Assembly (NCBI GenBank): GCA_015233155.1
Contig: JADFYG010000039.1
Coordinates: forward strand, 1 to 62,853
Source of the DNA: Candidatus Rifleibacteriota bacterium
GTDB lineage: Bacteria; Muiribacteriota; Ozemobacteria; Ozemobacterales; Ozemobacteraceae
Reading direction: 5' to 3'
DNA: 62,853 nt
The notes under the pieces are model-generated. The model was not told where the DNA came from and did not search any database. It worked only from the letters and a program-made list of their open reading frames with translations. The stretch's first letter is position 1. Every line of letters starts with the position of its first letter. A program made the translations under genes and the position numbers. This document shows, piece by piece, positions 7,899 to 16,695 of the stretch.

Positions 7899-8390
7899 AT
7901 GCGTTTAAAGAAACCCTATATCGCCAAGCCGCACGAAGTGAAGATCACCGTCGATGGTGAATATGCCAACATCGAATACGTCGAGAAAGGCGTCTCCGGT
8001 GTGAATCTCAAGATCGGTCCGGAGATCCACGAGATGACGATGCGCGAAATACTGGACGCCCACAACCGAGTTTTGTTGGCAATGATGGAGTCAGCTCGGA
8101 ACTATGACCACGTCGCAGTCGAGATCCCCAAGGGCAAGCCTCAGATCGAGTATTCTGAGCGAAGCGACCAGTGGATACCGCGTGGCGCCGTGTTGCGTTG
8201 CCTCATTGACAGTGGGGAGGACAACGAGGGCGTCGTTTCTATCGACGAGAGGGAGCTGACTATGCGAGAGTTCGGACGGCTTCTTTGCACATACGCGGGA
8301 TGGGGTATGCGAATCGTTTTTGTTCCGGAAGATGATATCGACGTAGAACCGCGCATCGAAGTCCGCGAACCTGACGAAAATGGTTTATGA
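7899..8390 (+). CDS. unknown protein, first of an overlapping pair
   Basis: The 163-aa acidic protein starts MRLKKPYIAKPHEVKITVDGE; this ATG lies 4 nt after GGAGGG and is preferred to the ATG at 7854. The N-terminal half looks beta-rich (ANIEYVEKGVSGVNLKIG), then a helix (MTMREILDAHNRVLLAM), then a C-terminal domain with MREFGRLLCTYAGWGMRIVF. No catalytic motif is visible. Its stop overlaps the next start in ATGA, so the two proteins are almost certainly made together and may interact. I do not recognise the family with confidence. Confidence 0.7.
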   Translation: MRLKKPYIAKPHEVKITVDGEYANIEYVEKGVSGVNLKIGPEIHEMTMREILDAHNRVLLAMMESARNYDHVAVEIPKGKPQIEYSERSDQWIPRGAVLRCLIDSGEDNEGVVSIDERELTMREFGRLLCTYAGWGMRIVFVPEDDIDVEPRIEVREPDENGL

Positions 8391-9706
8391 AGCGCCAGAT
8401 AGTTAAGAAGGCACATAATTCCTCCACTCAGCAAATTGAGCAGATGATCGAAACGGCTCTATCGCCAGGAAATTTCATTTCTTACTCCGCGGGCTCCAGC
8501 TTCATCAGCGAGCTTGATCGAGTTGAAAAGCACCTGAACAAAATCATTCCGACGGACCCAGGGCTTGCTGTAACTTTCTTCGAAACATTCTTGGCTGGTT
8601 GCTTCGAAAAAATCGAAGAGATCGATGACTCCAGCGGTGGATTTGGAATGTTTGTTGACAGTCTTTTCGCCGGTTGGGTAAAGGCTCGGCAAGCCGCTAG
8701 CTCCGATCCAGATGAGACAGTGACTCGATTGCTGACATGGGGAGACAACGATCCCTACTGTCTTTGCCACAACCTTGAGAAGAATAGTATACCGCATCTT
8801 AACAAAGCAGGACTTGTAGCGATGGAGAAACAAGCCCGGGCATGTTTAAAGAGCGCAAATAAGGCAAAATATGAATATCGGAAATGGAGCGAAGTATTAC
8901 GGCTCCTCTATATTCAACAGCAAAGCGTGGACGGCTACCTCGTAATAGCTGAGGAGACGGGCCTTACGGATCAGGATTGCCATGCCATCGCGACTATGCT
9001 TGCCGATCGACGTAAATATAAAGACGCGTTGTCATGGGTTGAACGCGGAATAGCGTTGTCCGAGAAAACTGGTTTTCCTGTTAAACATGATTTGAAAAGC
9101 CTGAGATGGGACCTCCTCTCGAAACTGGGACGCGACAGTGAGGCGCTGGATGCCGTTTGGGCTGCATACGTAAAAGATCCGGACAAATATTCCTATAGAG
9201 ACCTCATGAATTACGTGCCAAAGTCTGATCGTAATGAATGGCACATCAAGGCAATTCAAGCGGCCACGAACACGAATCTCAGGACCTTGATCGAACTGAT
9301 GATTGAGATGAAAGAGGTTGATCGGCTTGCGGAGCTGTTGCGCAGCCAAAAGATTGCCGACCTCGAAAGTATCACGCACTTTGTCCTCGAACCGGCTGCG
9401 AAGGCTCTGGAGAAGAACTTTCCAGATGTTGCTGCCCGCCTGTGGTGCGCTCAGGGTCTTCGTATCCTCACTTCAAAGAAAAGCAAATACTACAACGCTG
9501 CGATTTCGAACTTTGAACATGGCCGTCGTTGTTTCGCAGTAGCAGGGAGCAGCACTGAATGGGAGGCGGTTGTTGAGAAAGTCAGAGCTGAGCACAGACG
9601 CAAGCTCGGGTTTATGAGCGACTTTGAGAAGGTCGTTGCTGGTGGAGGGCCAAGCAAGAGACCATCGTTCCTCGAACGAGCAAGAACACGCTGGGGGCAA
9701 CGGTAG
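8387..9706 (+). CDS. helical-repeat (DUF6880/TPR-like) protein
   Basis: The 439-aa protein is built of helical pairs that resemble TPR or SWIM-associated C-terminal repeats: LSPGNFISYSAGSSFISEL, DCHAIATMLADRRKYKDAL, WVERGIALSEKTG, LRWDLLSKLGRDSEALDAV, IELMIEMKEVDRLAELL. The pattern is like that of DUF6880-type proteins. It starts inside the stop of the 7899 gene (ATGA). No enzyme motif is visible. The pair sits between the RtcB cassette and the replication operon, a typical cargo position, so a defence or scaffold role is possible but unproven. Confidence 0.7.
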   Translation: MKRQIVKKAHNSSTQQIEQMIETALSPGNFISYSAGSSFISELDRVEKHLNKIIPTDPGLAVTFFETFLAGCFEKIEEIDDSSGGFGMFVDSLFAGWVKARQAASSDPDETVTRLLTWGDNDPYCLCHNLEKNSIPHLNKAGLVAMEKQARACLKSANKAKYEYRKWSEVLRLLYIQQQSVDGYLVIAEETGLTDQDCHAIATMLADRRKYKDALSWVERGIALSEKTGFPVKHDLKSLRWDLLSKLGRDSEALDAVWAAYVKDPDKYSYRDLMNYVPKSDRNEWHIKAIQAATNTNLRTLIELMIEMKEVDRLAELLRSQKIADLESITHFVLEPAAKALEKNFPDVAARLWCAQGLRILTSKKSKYYNAAISNFEHGRRCFAVAGSSTEWEAVVEKVRAEHRRKLGFMSDFEKVVAGGGPSKRPSFLERARTRWGQR

Positions 9707-9795
9707 ACGGGGCATGGATTATTTTGATCAATCACTCCCCTCCTCACTGATCACAATCAATGAAAAGGTGCCAGCGCCTGTTAAAGCGAGGAGAC

Positions 9796-11169
9796 TCATT
9801 TTTCCGGCAAAACATTTCCGGCACTGCTCACAAAACGGGCTTGACTCGCGCTAATCCGCACAGTGGGCATCTTTACCGGTGGAAAGGACGCCGATTCGGA
9901 AAGGGCACCAGCCGGATACTCTACCGGTCTGCTGTGCAGATTCGGCTTGAAATATACCTTACAACCAAATTCCCTGGCTTTATAAAGTAACGCCTCGACC
10001 CAGAGCCACTCCGGCTGAAACTCAGCGAGCTTCGTGTTTTTTGAGCGGCTTCCGATGATCACCCAATCGAACATGCTCATATCCGTAAAGTTGAGCTGCT
10101 CAAGCATCGGTTCACAGGACAGGAATTTTACTGACGCCTTTACTTGTGCAAACGATTCCTGAGCCGGGATGACTCGCGACTGTCTGTCAACAGTAGTTCC
10201 GACCCAGGCATTGTCTGGCCATTCAATGTCGATCATACGCTTCGGATTTTTTGTCAGGAAAAGGAAATTCCATTTCGGATTGCCCCACACCACGGCGAGA
10301 ATCGCATCTATCCAATCCTGGGGCACCCAATCACCAAACATGTCGGCCATGCTGCACACGAACACGTTGCGCTGCCCGTTATCGCATGATGCTGGAAGCT
10401 TTGTGTTCATCGGCGCAGAAAACCTGTTTTCATGGAATCTAGGTTCGAAATCCCCGGTGAACCTGATACCTATATCGTGAGCATAGCAATACTCGCATCC
10501 ATATTTACAGCCGGTTATTGGATTCCAGGACCACTTGGCCCACTCGATACTATCATTCGTGGAATTGAAAAGACTTTTTGTTGATGGCACAATGTCGGCC
10601 TTCTTCTTTTCAGCAACAGCTTTCGATGCTGCATTGATACTCATCTCGCCAGTGAGGACAGCTTGCTTCGTTGGCTCGTCGGCATGGGTTATGACAGACC
10701 GGGCTTTCTCTACTTTGTCGCGGGATGTTCCGATTTTTGCAGCGGTGATGGTAGCCGACTTCTCGGGTTTAGGATCAATAGCCTGATGTGAGGCTTTCGA
10801 TTTTGCTGCCTCGCTCTTTACATCTCCGCCGCGCTGCTTCTGCTCGTCGATCAACTGGACCATGCGCAGGATAACGCCGTCATCGTTTTGCCGACGAAAC
10901 TCTTGATGGTGCTGGATATATTCAAGCGCTTCAAGTTCACCTGGGAAACTATGTTCTATTACTGGAACATCTTCTATCCCGCACAGGATGGCAGCTTCTC
11001 GGCGAGTGTGCCCGTCGATGACAATCTTTTTCTCTTTCCATATAACGATAGGATGTGCAGGATCGAATCCTTTCTCATTTATATTTTCCTGGATAGCTTC
11101 CAGCGTGAGTCGCTTTATTGCAAGTGCCGACGAGAACGGAGCTTGTATAATCAGAGTGTTTGGATTCAT
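9796..11169 (-). CDS. ParB-nuclease-domain / DUF5131 (phage Gp37/Gp68, radical-SAM-like) fusion
   Basis: The 457-aa protein fuses two domains. Residues 1 to about 120 are ParB/sulfiredoxin-like (IVIWKEKKIVIDGHTRREAA, DVPVIEHSF), followed by a helical linker. From about 205 on is DUF5131: WSWNPITGCKYGCEYCYA contains the Cx3Cx2C cluster typical of radical SAM iron-sulfur sites (about residues 222-229), followed by FLFLTKNPKRM and a late SCEP motif. The start at 11169 follows AAAGGAC; an ATG 50 codons upstream overlaps polA and is ignored. It is the last gene of the minus-strand replication operon. DUF5131's chemistry is not established; nucleic-acid or nucleotide modification is a reasonable guess. 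Confidence 0.88.
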   Translation of the reverse strand: MNPNTLIIQAPFSSALAIKRLTLEAIQENINEKGFDPAHPIVIWKEKKIVIDGHTRREAAILCGIEDVPVIEHSFPGELEALEYIQHHQEFRRQNDDGVILRMVQLIDEQKQRGGDVKSEAAKSKASHQAIDPKPEKSATITAAKIGTSRDKVEKARSVITHADEPTKQAVLTGEMSINAASKAVAEKKKADIVPSTKSLFNSTNDSIEWAKWSWNPITGCKYGCEYCYAHDIGIRFTGDFEPRFHENRFSAPMNTKLPASCDNGQRNVFVCSMADMFGDWVPQDWIDAILAVVWGNPKWNFLFLTKNPKRMIDIEWPDNAWVGTTVDRQSRVIPAQESFAQVKASVKFLSCEPMLEQLNFTDMSMFDWVIIGSRSKNTKLAEFQPEWLWVEALLYKAREFGCKVYFKPNLHSRPVEYPAGALSESASFPPVKMPTVRISASQARFVSSAGNVLPEK

Positions 11170-11239
11170 ATATTTGTCCTTTCTGCTCAATGCAGGTGTG
11201 GTCCCTGCGCCCTGTGTAAGCGGCGCAGGGGCCAGGATT

Positions 11240-13072
11240 TCAACAACGTATGATTGGTCTATCTGGATTCGGCGGTCTTTCAACCTTGGTGATTTTCTTC
11301 GGGCCAGCCAATAGTTCAACCTTAACGCTGCTTTTGAACCGGGTGAGAACGTTATTCATGGCGCTCTCGACGACCTCCTTGAGTAACTGCATGGCGTCTG
11401 CCCTGTCTTCGTTCAGGACCTCGACTACGAGATTGTCATGAACGATGTTGATTAACCTTGCGTCCAGTCCGCGCTCCCGGCATTCCTTGCCAAACTGTGT
11501 CGCGGCAACTTTAACTATTTCGATTTCACTGGCGGAGATCGGGTAGTTCATTGCCTTGGTGTGTTTGTCTACCCATATTGCGCGCCCTCCGAGGGAGTAT
11601 AAGTTTGTCGGACCTTGTTTAATCTGCGCCTCTATTTTGTCTCGATATGCTTTGACAGACGGATAGTGCTCGAAAAAGCTATTAAGAAATCGCTCACCCT
11701 CTTTATGGCTGATCATTTTGCCCGTCTGTTCAATGATCCAGATAACAAGATTCTCTGCTTTCATCCCGAAAAGGACACCGAAGACCAAAGTCTTTCCTAA
11801 TGCGCGTTCGAGGCTATCGTGGGTGACTTCCGAGACTGGTTTACTCAGAATTTCTGCTGCCATCGCAGCGTAGACATCGATTCCCTGCATAAACTGCTGA
11901 ATTAAGCACTCATCTGCCGTCACTTCGGCAAGAACACGTAACTGTGATGACGGTAGATCAACAGAGATGATCGACTTGCCGTCATCCGCAGCATAGAAAA
12001 CCTTCTTGAGTGTTTTGCGAATTCCCTGAACAGGTGGATTCTTTGCGGACATCCGGCCAGTCACACAAGACATCTGTGTGAAATGCGAATAAACGCGGGT
12101 TCCTTCAAGCTCTACATACGGACGCAGGAAGTCGAGGTAGCTCTTCGCCTGATAGAACTCATGCAGGCATTCTGTAAGCCCTGCACTGCGGGCTTTTGCT
12201 TCACTGTCATCCAGGAAAGGCTTTATTTCGGCCTTCTGAAGCTTCGCGGAAAACCTGTCGAACTTCTTTACCCAGTCTGCATGCTCTTGTTCCAGAAATA
12301 CTTTGTTGACCGGGATACCGGTAGCCTCCATACGAATAAGCTCTGAACAGAACTCATTCTCGATCTCGAATGGGCGTAGGCTGTGCCACTCCATATTGGC
12401 TCTGCGCAAGAGGGCATGGGCGATGCTCGGAAATAGACGGGTCAGGTAGATTGCCACATCGGCCTGGATCATGTCATGTAGCCCGCGAACGATGCCAGGG
12501 AGCATTCTGACGGCGATCTTTCTGATGATATCAAGCACTGGCTCCGGCTTATCTGGATCAATGAAGCCCAACAGCTGCGCGAGTAATGCGATGTCAACAT
12601 ACTTTGGCGGAATAACTCTTGGGCCGAAGCGCTTAACTAATGGCATCCATATGCCCTTTAGATCGAAGGCATAGAGTAGATGTGTGTCCAGGCTCAGGAG
12701 AAGAGCTTCGATAGTGTCACCGGTTGCATTGGCGGAGACATGAATACAGAAATCATTGCCGACGAGAGTGAGCACTTCATCTGTAACTCCGGCTGGAACT
12801 ACGGCGAGGCACTTGGTGCCGAGCAGGGCGGAGATGAGCTCGGTGTTCCCGGTGCCGGTGATACCGGAGCTGGATGTGATAGAGCCTGCGACCTGAGACA
12901 GCTCAGTCTGCTCTGGCACAGGTGAATCGGATTCAGTTTCCAGTGGTAATTCAACTCCCATGCCCCGGGCAATGGTTCCAAGGATGGAGCCGAGGGTCGG
13001 GATTACTGGAATCACTGGATCACTTGAGTTATTTAGGGGGTGTGTCGGACCAGATACAATTATTTCATCCAT
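11240..13072 (-). CDS. family A DNA polymerase (Pol I-like, no 5' nuclease domain)
   Basis: The 610-aa protein has an acidic N-terminal extension, a weak 3'-5'-exonuclease-like region (HLLYAFDLKGIW) and a family A polymerase core from about 250. Motif A is VDLPSSQLR with catalytic Asp 372, where the usual form is DYSQIELR. Motif B is RALGKTLVFGVLFGM, with Phe in place of the usual Tyr. Motif C is VHDNLV with Asp 546, where VHDE is usual. The metal-binding Asp residues are kept, so it is probably active, but the Tyr-to-Phe and Glu-to-Asn changes could alter sugar selection or fidelity. It lies between the primase-helicase and the ParB-DUF5131 gene in one operon. Confidence 0.93.
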   Translation of the reverse strand: MDEIIVSGPTHPLNNSSDPVIPVIPTLGSILGTIARGMGVELPLETESDSPVPEQTELSQVAGSITSSSGITGTGNTELISALLGTKCLAVVPAGVTDEVLTLVGNDFCIHVSANATGDTIEALLLSLDTHLLYAFDLKGIWMPLVKRFGPRVIPPKYVDIALLAQLLGFIDPDKPEPVLDIIRKIAVRMLPGIVRGLHDMIQADVAIYLTRLFPSIAHALLRRANMEWHSLRPFEIENEFCSELIRMEATGIPVNKVFLEQEHADWVKKFDRFSAKLQKAEIKPFLDDSEAKARSAGLTECLHEFYQAKSYLDFLRPYVELEGTRVYSHFTQMSCVTGRMSAKNPPVQGIRKTLKKVFYAADDGKSIISVDLPSSQLRVLAEVTADECLIQQFMQGIDVYAAMAAEILSKPVSEVTHDSLERALGKTLVFGVLFGMKAENLVIWIIEQTGKMISHKEGERFLNSFFEHYPSVKAYRDKIEAQIKQGPTNLYSLGGRAIWVDKHTKAMNYPISASEIEIVKVAATQFGKECRERGLDARLINIVHDNLVVEVLNEDRADAMQLLKEVVESAMNNVLTRFKSSVKVELLAGPKKITKVERPPNPDRPIIRC

Positions 13073-13178
13073 ATATGATGATTTTCCTTTCTATTATGAA
13101 CAAGGTATAAATATTTGAAGTGATTAAGTGATTTATTCATTTTTATTGGTCTTAAACGAGCTATTGATGCGGCCTTCC

Positions 13179-13230
13179 GAAGATCACTTGAAGGAATATT
13201 TTCAAGTGATCTTCAAGTGATTCAAGTGAT
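13179..13230. repeat. 14-bp inverted repeat plus TCAAGTGAT iterons (origin or operator candidate)
   Basis: GAAGATCACTTGAA (13179-13192) is mirrored perfectly at 13201-13214 with an 8-nt AT-rich gap. TCAAGTGAT then recurs at 13202, 13213 and 13222 in direct orientation, with an inverted copy at 13183. The block sits between polA and the primase-helicase gene. Iterons plus an AT-rich neighbour (13095-13140) fit a replication origin; a terminator/attenuator is the alternative. Confidence 0.55.
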
Positions 13231-13233
13231 GAC

Positions 13234-15969
13234 CTATTCGTTACCAGGAACTCCTGCGGCTGATCCTGCCGTGGGACCACCCACTGCCGACGCCTTCAAA
13301 TGCAGGACTTTGTATGTCTTGCCCTGAACATGCCGACTTTTCAGATTTCCATCGGAGTCGTTGGACGCAATTGCCCCACGCTCTTTGAGCTGTGACAGCA
13401 AGGTCCTGGAAGATATTGCAAGCGGAGTCTTGCGAATCTTGCCGACTTCATCGAGCACCGGTCCCAATATGGCATTTAATGAGCCATCCCGCTCCCACCA
13501 CCCATGAACAGTTTCAGGTCCCTCCAGGTTCGATATTTCCCGAGGTTCATTCAACAGGCCATTCCTGATATCTTCAGCAACAGGACTGGATGGATACCGT
13601 AACTTCAGACGATTGGACAGGATCAGATCTCTGACCGTTGACAGGAAAACTTCAGCCTCGTTCGACTCCGTAGTAGCATGCGCCAGTTCCGTAGCTGCCC
13701 TCATAAGTCCATTGGCATGCGCCGCTGCGAAATCTTTCAGGATCGGAGCAAACTCCGGGACCTGATTAAGGATCATCCACGTCAACTCGTTCGATGCAAG
13801 ATTGGATGCGATACGAGCGGACGTAACCATTGTCGGGAATCTCTGGTGAAGTAGTCGCATCCATTCTGTTCTTTTAGCAGTGAACAGTGTCTTCAGCCCT
13901 TCGGTTAAATTACTGTCCTTCCGCCATTGTTCGAGGACCATCAACCAGTACCGGCCAATTGCAGATAAATGTCGCCCCAACTGTTGTGCTCTTTCCAGTT
14001 CCGGGTTCGTCTTTCCTGATTCCCACTTGAGATGCAGAATTACAGAGCGGGCCAAACTGGCTGAGTCATCATCTGGAATATCCTCGCCCGTGCAGATAGG
14101 CCATGCCGAGATCTTTCGCGACTTTCGCAATTCTGAACCATCGATCATTCGATCTTTTTCGCCGCCTTCAAGAATGTTGTGAATGGCAGTTATAAATGCC
14201 TTGGCTCCGAAGCCGGTCGTGGGCTTGTAGTTGTCAACGTAGAGTGGCATGTCCGTTGCCATTGCGGCATGGTATGTCAGAGCGTTTCCGGTCGTGCCTT
14301 CCCCCCATTTGATCAACGTGTCTTCTGATAGGAACCGTGGCCCCCAGATACTCATCAACACCTGAGTGAAGGAGGTCTTCAGGCTTCCGGTCTTACCTTT
14401 AATGAATAGGCAATAACGCTCGTCTTCCCAGCCCGCGAGCCGTCCGAAAGGCGCTTGCAGCACGAAGGTCAGTGCGAGAGTCGTCACTTCAGGATCTTGG
14501 GCAACCAGAAGCGACTTGAGAGCTTCCAGACCTTTTCGGAGATCGGCAGTATCAGATAGGGCATAGGCCATTTTGCCTTCGGTTAATTCCAGCTGATGCC
14601 CCGGAATATCGTTCCCAGGTATAAGGAACCGGTATCCATCAGGAGTATTCACCCACCCCGTTCTCCTGAAAAGCCGGATATGTTGGATTTCCGTATTGGC
14701 ACTGAGTCGTTTGATTGCAGGTCCGATATGGTTTACCTCTGATGCTGAGATGGAATCACGCGCGCCCATACCTTGCTCCATGGCAGCTTTCAGCTTACGC
14801 GCATCGGCAAAATCCTTCGCTGAAATGCGTATTGAGAAATCGCCACCGTGTACAGACTTTCCGACTATGCGATAGTGCTCATCGCCTGTTTCATCATGGC
14901 CGACCTCCTCGATATGAGCCTCGAAGTCACCGATATTGGTTTTGCCCTGTGCAGTAATCCGAGTCAGTCGGCCGTCCTCGAAGGCATATTTGACTTCAAT
15001 AATGTCTGTCGGCTTCGCGGTGACCTTCGAGTATTTGACAAGCTCACGGCAACGTTTTTTGCAATCATCCAGGAGTGTCTTTGGCTTCACACCCAGCCAT
15101 GGTGCTATCTCTTTGGTGATCAGTTCCATGCATGTCGTATTGGAAGCTGACTTCGCGATACCGTCGATTACGTCTTTGAGGTGATCCTTACCCAGAAAGG
15201 ATTTAAGCGGAGTTGCATGTTGGATCAGATCTGCTATTGCCATGTCTGGATCTGGACGACCGACCAGGTAGTCGTCGATACCCTTGCCACGATCTGCTGG
15301 CCACGTAAGGAATTTCACATCCGCGTTTGCAGCGTAAAGATGAATGGACAGTTCTATCAGTGCCTTACGAACATTCGGATTAGTCGCGAAATCTGCGTCA
15401 AATGCCAGATATACTGTGCGCGCCGACCAGATAAACTTCATTAATTCTTGATGTAGAGCCTTGGTAATGGAGACATCGTCGGCGTTTTTATCTCGGAAGT
15501 TCCATACTCCGGCAAAACCGATGGCGTATTGCCCATGCTGCATTAGCTTGAGCGTTTTCTTCTCGCCCTCCGTAAATATTATCGGAGTGGTCGGCGATGT
15601 TGCAGCTGTCCGACACTGCTTCACAATATATGGCCGCGTGGATACACCGGTCGGCTGGAGATATTTGATGACCTTACCGTCCTCGATCGAAAGCCCTGGG
15701 ATAAGCTTAACGCGTTCGAATGTAGCTGTGCCGTCATCCCAGCCACCATACGGGAAGCGAATAAAGGCGCGACCAGCAATCATATGGCTGGCACGGTCTA
15801 CTTCTATGCCTATAATGGCGGCGAGTTCTTCTGCTGTGCCGTTGAATACTGTGACTCCGGCATCGTCGAGCGTTGCTGGAGTTAATCCTGAATTTTCGAT
15901 ATCCGCGATTGCAGATAATGAGAGTGGATCTTGTGGATCACGTCCTGCAAGAAATTTTGTGTATGACAT
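13234..15969 (-). CDS. DUF3854/TOPRIM-like and DUF927-type primase-helicase
   Basis: The 911-aa protein begins with a TOPRIM-like domain: IIFTEGEKKTLKLMQHG, GFAGVWNFRD, TVYLAFDADF (acidic metal site) and GKGIDDYL. The second half is a DUF927-type helicase with Walker A GKTGSLKTS near residue 525 and VDNYKPTTGFGAKA after it. This is a phage/plasmid replication initiator: primer synthesis plus DNA unwinding. AAGGAAG precedes the ATG at 15969; an upstream ATG is rejected. The first 300 residues are clearly homologous to the prophage protein at 32552, but the helicase halves differ. It is in the minus-strand operon with parB and polA. Confidence 0.88.
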   Translation of the reverse strand: MSYTKFLAGRDPQDPLSLSAIADIENSGLTPATLDDAGVTVFNGTAEELAAIIGIEVDRASHMIAGRAFIRFPYGGWDDGTATFERVKLIPGLSIEDGKVIKYLQPTGVSTRPYIVKQCRTAATSPTTPIIFTEGEKKTLKLMQHGQYAIGFAGVWNFRDKNADDVSITKALHQELMKFIWSARTVYLAFDADFATNPNVRKALIELSIHLYAANADVKFLTWPADRGKGIDDYLVGRPDPDMAIADLIQHATPLKSFLGKDHLKDVIDGIAKSASNTTCMELITKEIAPWLGVKPKTLLDDCKKRCRELVKYSKVTAKPTDIIEVKYAFEDGRLTRITAQGKTNIGDFEAHIEEVGHDETGDEHYRIVGKSVHGGDFSIRISAKDFADARKLKAAMEQGMGARDSISASEVNHIGPAIKRLSANTEIQHIRLFRRTGWVNTPDGYRFLIPGNDIPGHQLELTEGKMAYALSDTADLRKGLEALKSLLVAQDPEVTTLALTFVLQAPFGRLAGWEDERYCLFIKGKTGSLKTSFTQVLMSIWGPRFLSEDTLIKWGEGTTGNALTYHAAMATDMPLYVDNYKPTTGFGAKAFITAIHNILEGGEKDRMIDGSELRKSRKISAWPICTGEDIPDDDSASLARSVILHLKWESGKTNPELERAQQLGRHLSAIGRYWLMVLEQWRKDSNLTEGLKTLFTAKRTEWMRLLHQRFPTMVTSARIASNLASNELTWMILNQVPEFAPILKDFAAAHANGLMRAATELAHATTESNEAEVFLSTVRDLILSNRLKLRYPSSPVAEDIRNGLLNEPREISNLEGPETVHGWWERDGSLNAILGPVLDEVGKIRKTPLAISSRTLLSQLKERGAIASNDSDGNLKSRHVQGKTYKVLHLKASAVGGPTAGSAAGVPGNE

Positions 15970-16034
15970 ATTCTTCCTTTTTACTTGAAGGTATGGGCAG
16001 AGGTCCCAGATAGAGACCTCCACCCGGGCTATGA

Positions 16035-16565
16035 CTACCGTTTAGTGGCTCTCTTTGCAGTCTTCCGTGCCGACCTGGAAATCTTGTTCTTGTAGGTCGT
16101 CCCCACTACGGCCTTCTTGATTGCCGCCTTTTGTGCAGCCACCACAGGTTCCGACTCGTTGACCGTCGAAGCTATTTCATCGATACGAGCGACCTCCGCT
16201 AAGACATCGCGTCTGGAAGACTCCTCTGAATCATCAGAAGCCCATATAGCGAAGTGCTCACGCGCTGCTTTAATATCCTCCTTGAGAGACTTCACAGCTG
16301 CCGGAGTAAGTGGCTGCTCGAACTTTTCTGCAATTTTTTCATGCATATCCATGAACGACGTGGGGAGGTATTGTTTATTGCTTTCCGGAATAGACGCCAA
16401 TTTGGTGACAGACGCCAATACAATGTGCATACCGCTCATTGCAACTCGAAATGCCTCAAGTATGTCGGAGCATTCCTTCCGGGAAAGTCCGTGATCCAGG
16501 GTCTGATCAACGCTATTGTGAAGACCTAGAGTGGATACGAGTAAGCCGGTTAACATTTCTCGCAT
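16035..16565 (-). CDS. unknown helical protein with basic tail
   Basis: The 176-aa protein is helical (MLTGLLVSTLGLHNSVDQTL, CSDILEAFRVAMSGMHIVLA, MHEKIAEKFEQPLTPAAV) and ends in a Lys/Arg-rich tail (ISRSARKTAKRATKR) that could bind DNA. AAGGAGA precedes the ATG at 16565. It lies between parB and the primase-helicase gene in the replication operon. I do not recognise it; a replication or partition accessory role is inferred from position only. Confidence 0.7.
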   Translation of the reverse strand: MREMLTGLLVSTLGLHNSVDQTLDHGLSRKECSDILEAFRVAMSGMHIVLASVTKLASIPESNKQYLPTSFMDMHEKIAEKFEQPLTPAAVKSLKEDIKAAREHFAIWASDDSEESSRRDVLAEVARIDEIASTVNESEPVVAAQKAAIKKAVVGTTYKNKISRSARKTAKRATKR

Positions 16566-16695
16566 ATTTATTTTCTCCTTGGAACCAGATTTCGGTTCCT
16601 GTTGATATGAGCGCATTGGCTCGTGAAACGGATATTGTTGGTTTCCGCCGGCTTTGATTCATGACTGGAGGAGAGCCCTCCAGCCATGTTTGAAT

